Assembly: GCF_023065955.2 (NCBI RefSeq)
Contig: NC_079873.1
Coordinates: 14,894,566 to 14,958,565 of the forward strand
DNA: 64,000 nucleotides
Source: Ursus arctos
Taxonomy: Eukaryota; Chordata; Mammalia; Carnivora; Ursidae
Direction: 5' to 3'
Notes under the pieces: generated by a model
Databases searched by the model: none
What the model was told of the DNA's origin: nothing
Seen by the model: only the letters and a program-made list of their open reading frames with translations
Position numbers and translations under genes: made by a program
In this document: one piece after another, positions 57,746 through 64,000 of the stretch
How the letters are laid out: each line of letters starts with the position of its first letter
Numbering within the stretch: the first letter of the stretch is position 1

Positions 57746-57966
57746 GGGGCACCTAGGTGGCTCAGTCAGTTAAGCGACTGCCTCCAGCTGAGGTCATGAT
57801 CCCAGGGTCCTGGGATGGAGCCCTGCATTGGGCTCCCTGCTCAGTGGGGGAGTCTGCTTCGCCCCCTCCCTCTGCCTGAGGCTCCCCCTGCTTGTGCTCG
57901 CTCTTTCTCAAATGAATATATAAAATCTTAAAAATAAAAAAACAACCCAAATGTATTAAAAGAGAG
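57746..57966 (+). mobile_element. can-SINE
   Basis: Flanked by GGAGAACATTCA at 57734 and 57967. The tail has diverged to AAAATAAAAAAACAACCC. Confidence 0.93.
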
Positions 57967-57979
57967 GGAGAACATTCAA

Positions 57980-59385
57980 TAGTCCATTCCCAAGCATGAG
58001 AAGAGCTGTTAGAGACAGGAAAGCCAGTCCAGGGAGAAAGAAGGAAATAGGAAGAGCGAAACCAAATCCCAAAGAGTTCTCTGGAAATGACTGTTTTCCT
58101 TCCCCAGATTTCACCGCACCAAGTGACTTCAAAAATCTGTACCCATTTCTGAAAGCTCCTAAAAAACAACTGGATTAGCAAGAAGAAATGGGTCCACAAA
58201 AGAATCCCCAAGGAAAAGAAAATGTCTGAAGAAGAAGGCTCCAAGTAGGATTAAGGAGTTAAAGACAAAACAAAACAAAAAAGAATACAGTGGTTAGGGG
58301 GATAGGCATCTGAAATGAAAGGAGGTCATTTGAGAGAAACAAACAAAACAAAACAGCCAAACATGTTATTTCTACATTATCACATTAAAAAAAAAAAAAA
58401 AGCCTCACCTGACAGCGGGGAATTCAAAAGAAAGGATGGAGAGACTCTGCACAAACCTGAAAATGAGAAAAAGAAAATTAGATCAATGGAAAGTGGGCCT
58501 TCTTGGCACCATAATGCTTCAAGCTACTGTCAGCCCGTTGGCCGTGGCCGCAGACCCCCTGCTGTATACCAGGGCTTGAACTTGGAAGCAGAGATAACAA
58601 AAGAAATGGAGGAAGCAAACCCTGCTCCTAAGGAACTCATTTTAAACTGGAAGACCAGCCCGATGCCGGTGGTGGGGCTGACTGTGTAAATGCTTTAGTA
58701 GCGTCTATTACTGCTCAGTCTCAGGCTTCGTTAACAGCATGGCAGGGGCACTGGACCATGCAGTGATCGGATCTGAGAGGGAGGTAGTCCCTTCTAGAAA
58801 CCATGCTTTGTTAGATACTTCTATATGGTTTCGTGACTTAACTTCCCTACAACCTAAACTCCTTGATATCAACAACTGGGTCATTTATGTCTCTTGTGCC
58901 CCTAGAACCAGAGGCAGAATTCCTTCTCCAGAGAGGGGCCAAATAAATAAACTCTATTGATTATTAAGTTTGGCTCAGAGTTGAAAGGGGGTGATGGGGG
59001 TACTGGCAATGACAAGAGTGAGGGACGAGGTGGACGCATACCAGTGAAAGGGAAGAGTCTGCCCACCCAAGGCAGAGCGCATTGTTGACAACCCAACTTG
59101 TATCTTTCAGAATATTCCATTATGCTTTACTTCGAAACCAAAACACTGGTATAGCTATTAATTCAAAGAGGACAGTCACATCACACAATGGTATCCCCTC
59201 ATGTGGAATACAGGCATGATGATTTTCAAATCAAGATTTGTGAGAGGAAACAGTCCGCAGATGATCTTGGAACCAACTGACCTACTTCTGGCTTCAGCCA
59301 ACAGACAGAAATTCAATGCTCAAGGAGGAATCTAAGATATGAATTCAAAGAAGAAATAAGGAGTCATGGTGAATTTCTGTTGATT
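57980..59385. other. Mostly unique sequence with one L2 scrap
   Basis: 58815-58935 resembles L2 (CTCCTTGATATCAACAACTG, GTCTCTTGTGCCCCTAGAAC). A 124-codon plus-strand open frame at 58315-58689 has no recognised domain and begins in Lys-rich low-complexity sequence. Confidence 0.45.
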
Positions 59386-59394
59386 ATGATATGT

Positions 59395-59597
59395 CTTTTT
59401 TTTTTTTTTAGATTTTATTTATTTATTTGAGAGAGAGAGCATGAGAGAGAGAGAACATGAGTGGGGAGGCAGAGGGAGAGGCAGGAGCAGACTCCCTGCT
59501 GAGCAGGGGGCCCAACATGGGGCTCGATCCCAGGACCCTGGGACCATGATCCGAGCCAAAGACAAATGCTTAACCCACTGAGCCACCCAGGCACTCC
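59395..59597 (-). mobile_element. can-SINE, minus strand
   Basis: T-rich tail, GATTTTATTTATTTATTTGAG, then GAGCCACCCAGGCACTCC. TGATATGT repeats at 59387 and 59598. Confidence 0.94.
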
Positions 59598-59630
59598 TGA
59601 TATGTTCTTTGCCCAAAAAAAGTAGTTCTT

Positions 59631-59743
59631 GGGGCATCTGGCTGGCTCAGTTGGTAGAGCATGTGACTCTTGATCTTAGGGTTGTGAGTTCAAGCCCCAC
59701 ATTGGGTGCAGAGATTATTTAAAAATAAAATCTTTAAAAAAAA
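59631..59743 (+). mobile_element. Short tRNA-Lys SINE, best preserved
   Basis: GGCTGGCTCAGTTGGTAGAGC, ATGTGACTCTTGATCTTAG and GAGTTCAAGCCCCACATTG align by eye to the D-arm, anticodon arm and T-arm of tRNA-Lys(CTT). Duplication AAAAAAAGTAGTTCTT at 59615 and 59744. Head-to-head with the SINE at 59395. 59760-60185 is unique. Confidence 0.95.
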
Positions 59744-60294
59744 AAAAAAAGTAGTTCTTATTAAAGCCTGACATGTCAGAAAAACTTCATTAAGCAATGT
59801 TTAAAGAAGACAAAAATGAAGGCCAAGCATGTCGTCCTGTCCTAGGATGAACAAATTACAAACACATGGCCCAATGTTCAATGTGGAATGAATGGAGGAT
59901 TAACAACTGAAAAACATTCAAATAATGAAAGAAACAAATTTATTGTGACTTGAGTATGGAAATAATTTCACTTCACATTTGTGCAAACGAAGATTTTCTA
60001 CCTAGGGATTTTTGATGAAATTTCACACCTCAAGCACATTTCCTCTTCAAAACCTTATTGACAGCCACCCTGAAGCATCCTTCATCGTCCCTGGTCACCA
60101 AGTTTATTAATAAATAACATGAGGCTCTCTCTGCTCCTTTGGAGTACTTTCAGGTAGAGAAAGAAGTCAAACGACAATAAAATTTGTTTTGCCCACTAGA
60201 CGAAGAAATATAAAAAAGGCTAGTAATATCCAAAGATGTAGAGCATGTGGGGAAATAAACACTCACATTCACTGTTGGTAGAAACGTCAACTTT

Positions 60295-60496
60295 GGGGTG
60301 CCTGGGAGGCTCAGTCGGTTAAGCATCTGCCTTCAGCTCAGGTCATGATCCCAAGGTCCTGGAATCGAGCCCTGCATCAGGCTCCCTGCTCAGTGGGGAG
60401 CCTGCTTCTCCCTCCCCCTCTCCCTGTGCTGCTCCCTCTGCTTGTGCTCTCTCACTTGCTCCCTTCCTCAAATAAATAAATAAAATCTTTTTTAAA

Positions 60497-60552
<56 letters not shown>

Positions 60553-60560
60553 AAAGAAAC
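60295..60560 (+). mobile_element. can-SINE with (GAAA)n tail
   Basis: Flanked by GAAACGTCAACTTT / GAAACCTCAACTTT at 60281 and 60561. The microsatellite lies inside the duplication, so it is part of the SINE. Confidence 0.96.
60497..60556. repeat. (GAAA)n microsatellite
   Basis: About 14 GAAA units in the SINE tail. In antisense it encodes a run of FLSF repeats that is not a gene. Confidence 0.96.
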
Positions 60561-60979
60561 GAAACCTCAACTTTAAGAGAACAGTTTAGTTAACGTTTTG
60601 AAATGTTAAGTGTGCATACCTTTTGATCCAGAAATTCTCATTCCAGAGGCTGTCCCTACAGAAATACTAACACACACAAAAAAGCTATCATTGCAGCTTT
60701 GTTGTGACTGGGGGGCGGGGGAGGGTGGCGGCTAAGTCTCCATCAGTAGATGAATAGGTAAATAAATGACGGTTCATCTATACTATATCTATACTATGGA
60801 ATATTATGCAATGCTGAATAAAATTAAGTTGATCTACATGTATTGACATATAGAGACTGTGAATACATGGAAGCCAAAACAACAAATCAAGTTTCTTAAT
60901 AATACATATACTAGGATCTGCTGAGAAACAAGCAAAGCTATACATATGCATGCTGATTTATGTAGTGACAAGTAAGAAT

Positions 60980-62490
60980 GCACACGAGAAAGCCTGGAAG
61001 GAAACCCACCAAGCATCCACAGAAAGCAGTGTGACAGGGCGGGGGAGAAGATGAAGCCCAAGAGAACACAAGACACATATTTGTGTATTACTTATGCAAT
61101 TAAATATATTTCTTCTAGCAAAGAAAAGCAGAAGAGATGGAGGGCCGAGCCATCCAAGTTCTCCAGAAAGAGCTCCCAAACTGAGAGCTCGAAGGGAGGC
61201 TAACTAGGAGGTAATGCCATCCTTCGCTCCCCTGGCCCTGCCCTAATCCAATTAGAAAGGCCCCGATGAAAGCACAAAGACTTCTGGTCGCAGAGCCAAG
61301 AAACCAGCTTCCCAGCCGGGGAGCAGAAACTCACTTGAGCAAGTTGCAGAAAAGAACGTGAAAAGCAATGATGTGCAAGGCCTGATGGGCAGAGAGGCCT
61401 AAACTTAATGAAAGAGCTCTACATCCTTCAGCCCCCCGGGACCCTCCTGGCCACTGTCACCACACACCCACCGTCCTTTATCTCCTACAGAAACTAAACA
61501 GGAATCGGAACCCAATCAGCACCAGCCTCCAGGAACAAAACATTAGTGACTGCCAATGTTTGGGCTTCTTACATCATTGAAAGGAAAGGGCAAGTCACAA
61601 AAAGAACCATATCGACTTATGTAAGACATGGCACAGAACAGAAACTGCTCAGAGGAGAACAGCAAATTCACCAATTGCTAGGATTAACTGAAACCGCCCC
61701 CAGTTGCAGACTGCCCCAAACCATGACATCAGGGAGGCTCGAAATGCATCCAACTTCCTCTATTTATCAAGCTGGCTAAAAGCCAGGGTAATACCAGAGT
61801 GAGCAGGGGAGGGGGAAAGGGCAAGCAAACTGTACAAGTGGTTTGGGTGGGAAGGAAATGATCTCTGTATGCAGTTCAAGCCCTATTCAGCGTCAAGTAA
61901 GCGCTCAGAGAGGAAAGCCACATCCAAAAATCAGGACTCCTGTGCTCGGAGACTGCTCAGAGGCCCCGGGTGCCAGCCACAGGGCCCAAGCATCCTGGGG
62001 ATAATCAGCAAAACAGGCCAAGTACACAGGTAACAGCCAGTCAGCCCCAGGCTGTACCACTGTCCTCTGGGGTAATATGCTGCTGGTCCAAGGATCAATT
62101 TAAAAAAAAAAAAAAAAAAAACGCTGGTGACATACAGCATCCTGAAAGACTCAGCACTTCATTTGAAACCTAATGATTAAATTAGTGGCCCAGACTGAGG
62201 AGCAAGAGTGGCTGACAGTTCCTGGTGTTGACACCATCATGGAAGAAATGACCAGAGAACAAAAAGGCTGTGATAATTTGGGAACAAGGGCAGGAAAAGC
62301 AAATTGCACAGATAGAGATGATGGTGAAGATTAGGCTTATGGGCATACACAGGAGAAGGTCAGGGATATGCAGGTTCTTGACTGTAGGGTAGTATGTATC
62401 ACCATCAAGGAAAAAACAAGAGTGATTCTAGAACCTTCTGTTGGCCCCATTGCTGGTCAGACCCAACCTAGCAAGATCTTTACGTACACA
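60980..62490. other. Unique sequence
   Basis: No transposon or gene recognised. A poly-A run lies at 62101-62120. The section 61190-61900 has higher GC content than its surroundings and no stop-free frame of note. Confidence 0.45.
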
Positions 62491-62494
62491 GACT

Positions 62495-62565
62495 GGTGTG
62501 TTCAGTTCTGGATGCCACCATTCAAGAAGAGTTCAATTGTGACAAGGCTTTGGAAAACTCTAAAG
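62495..62565 (+). mobile_element. CR1/L3 LINE fragment
   Basis: GTGTTCAGTTCTGGATGCCA, CCATTCAAGAAGAG, then GACAAGGCTTTGGAAAA follows the conserved L3 3' region (QFW-like reading). Confidence 0.5.
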
Positions 62566-62569
62566 ATAT

Positions 62570-63480
62570 ATTCAGCAAACATTAACTGAATGCCTACTAC
62601 ATGCCAATAACGGGGCCACACTGTATGGTTGTGCAGGTTGCACCCTGCACAAGGGTGCCTGGCCAAGAGAATCAACAGAGCCTGAATCCAGAATGTCGAG
62701 TTTTCTGGAAGAGCCATATGAACCAGCTGTGGGCTCTGTCACAGGCACAGCAGGAGCTCCGAGGAAGGACAGTAAACCAGTGCAGGTAAAGGGATCCAAG
62801 AGCGTTTCCCCAAAGAGGTAATAACAGTCATGCACAATGCCCTTTACGTGAAGAAATGGGAAAGAGCATTCCAGAGAAGAAATAACTTAAACCAAGACAC
62901 AGAGCCAACGACTGGGATGGAGTGGGCAGGACTTGGAATCAGTTGGATGTTGCTGAAGCATGAAGAGCGAAGCAGAGGATGGCGAGGAGGGACCCAGGGA
63001 AGATGGAGCAGAAAAGCAATGGAACGGATTAAAAATATAATCTTAACAGGCTGGGAAAAAGTCACACTGCACGTCCACATGGAGGTTGTGGTGGATTATG
63101 AAAATGGCTGCTGAGTACACAAGGCACTCACAGAAAGAAAATGGCGGCTGGGTGTTCTCCAGCTGCACCACGGGCAGAGAGGATGTCGAAATGGTGGCTT
63201 AAACCATAGCCCAAGACATAAGTTAATCAGGAGGAAGAACGTCCTGGTATTGATCATTGTTCTACTGTAGAAGTGACTATGAGAGCGCTTTTGGAATTGC
63301 TTTCTGAAACATCTAAAAAGATGACCTCATAGTCCCTGTGGTGAGGCTTCGTTCCAAGATGGAATAAACCCGGCCAGGAAAAGTAGCTGGTGGGCCTCTT
63401 GCAACCGTAGCACCAGGCTATTTTTTTTCTGCAGAACTGAGCTTTCTTTTCTCTCCTCCCCTCTCCCCATTGTTCTCTTC
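62570..63480. other. Weakly repetitive, mostly unassigned
   Basis: 62850-63060 recalls old LINE or MER sequence (GAGCATTCCAGAGAAGAAAT). AAAATGGCGGCTGGG at about 63139 fits a YY1-like core. Nothing here supports a gene. Confidence 0.35.
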
Positions 63481-63485
63481 CCTTC

Positions 63486-63992
63486 TACGGGCGTAACTCG
63501 TTTTATTGCGCCTCCCTTTACTGCGCTCCAGAGACACTATGGAGTTTGGGGGGAATTTTTTGTGGTTTTTTGGTTTTGTTTTGGTGGGGTTTTTTAACAA
63601 ATGGAAGGGCTGTGGCAACCCTGCATCAAGCAGGTCTATCAGTGCCATTTTTCCAACAGCATGCTCACTTTGTGTCTCTATGTCACATTTTGATAATTCT
63701 CACAATATTTCAAACTTCTTCATTATTATTGTATTTGTTATAGTGATTGGTGATCAGTGATCACAAGTTGCTGAAAGCTCCCATGATGGTTAGCATTTTT
63801 TAGCAGTAAAGTATTTTTGAATTAGGTATGTACATTGTTTTCTAAGACGTAACTCTATTGTATACTTAATAGACTACGCTATAGTATAAACATAGCTTAC
63901 ACACACGCAGGGAAACCAAAAACTTCATTTGACTTGCTTTGTTGTGGGGGTCTGGAACCAAACCCACAGTATATCTGAAGTATACCTGTACT
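63486..63992 (+). mobile_element. Tigger1-type Tc1/mariner element, internally deleted
   Basis: The left end reads CGGGCGTAACTCGTTTTATT then GCGCC, the right end CTGAAGTATACCTGTA, forming the diverged terminal inverted repeats. Internal phrases include GGCAACCCTGCATCAAGCAG, CACAATATTTCAAACTTCTT and GATGGTTAGCATTTTTTAGC. The sequence jumps from the 5' to the 3' non-coding part, so the whole transposase region is missing and the copy is non-autonomous. Confidence 0.9.
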
Positions 63993-64000
63993 CTCTCTCC

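Larger units (their letters stand above)
60190..60975 (+). mobile_element. L1 ORF2 3' fragment
   Basis: AACACTCACATTCACTGTTG, TTTTGATCCAGAAATTCTCA, CATCAGTAGATGAATAGGTA and ACTATGGAATATTATGCAAT are L1 ORF2 C-terminal motifs. Split by the SINE at 60295. Confidence 0.85.

Noticed and set aside
57762..58244. 160-codon minus-strand open frame
   Set aside because: Its C-terminal third is antisense SINE (REREHKQG-like residues common to many such frames).
58315..58689. 124-codon plus-strand open frame
   Set aside because: Starts in Lys-rich low-complexity sequence and has no domain, splice or promoter support.
59631..59743. Possible tRNA-Lys gene
   Set aside because: Boxes A and B are recognisable, but the acceptor stem does not close, an A-rich tail follows and target-site duplications flank it, so it is a SINE.
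60343..60570. Minus-strand frame with repeated FLSF residues
   Set aside because: Direct translation of the (GAAA)n microsatellite and the SINE.
1..64000. CRISPR-like array from regularly recurring sequence
   Set aside because: The recurring units are dispersed SINEs of about 200 bp with variable spacing, both orientations and separate target-site duplications.

Overview
This is mammalian nuclear DNA, almost certainly from a caniform carnivore and most likely a bear or panda. The basis is 44 tRNA-derived can-SINE copies. The youngest resemble the ursid SINEC1 type: a GGCGCCTGGGTGGC head, a CTTCTTCCTCTCCCACTCCC body, and a CAAATAAATAAATAAAATCTTT tail. Dog-type SINE sequence is absent. The species call is recalled from family knowledge, not computed.

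No confident protein-coding gene, functional RNA gene or CRISPR array is visible. Every long open frame either runs through a repeat or is of a length expected by chance. The window is therefore intergenic or intronic, and its readable content is a transposon record. That record holds can-SINEs, several 5'-truncated or broken L1 copies, ancient L2, MIR and CR1 fragments, hAT-Charlie (MER3-, MER5A- and MER20-like) and Tigger elements, and a few retroviral LTR relics.

Layout. 0-3.6 kb is repeat-dense: an L1 ORF2 relic invaded by four SINEs. 3.6-17 kb is mostly unique, with a few SINEs, a 26-bp U6 snRNA retro-fragment and a run of splice-flanked open segments on the minus strand that are probably pseudo-exons. 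17-20.7 kb holds an L1 relic, one SINE and unique sequence. 20.7-31 kb holds SINEs, MIR, L2 and a MaLR-type LTR. 31-39 kb holds a CTCF-like site, LTR and hAT relics, a Tigger2-type element split by a SINE, and more MIR. 40-42 kb is unique and carries a palindromic YY1-like site. 42-49.5 kb holds MIR, MER5A and L1 3' ends, a small CpG-rich island near 47.1 kb, and three young SINEs. 51-55.5 kb holds L1 relics heavily invaded by SINEs. 55.5-64 kb holds unique sequence, MIR, L2 and L1 relics, and ends in an internally deleted Tigger1.

No genes can be shown to work together here. Several SINE tails have grown into microsatellites, and target-site duplications allow the order of many insertions to be read. 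I found no evidence of a new biological system. The most distinctive object is the tailless U6 fragment with a perfect 16-bp target-site duplication.
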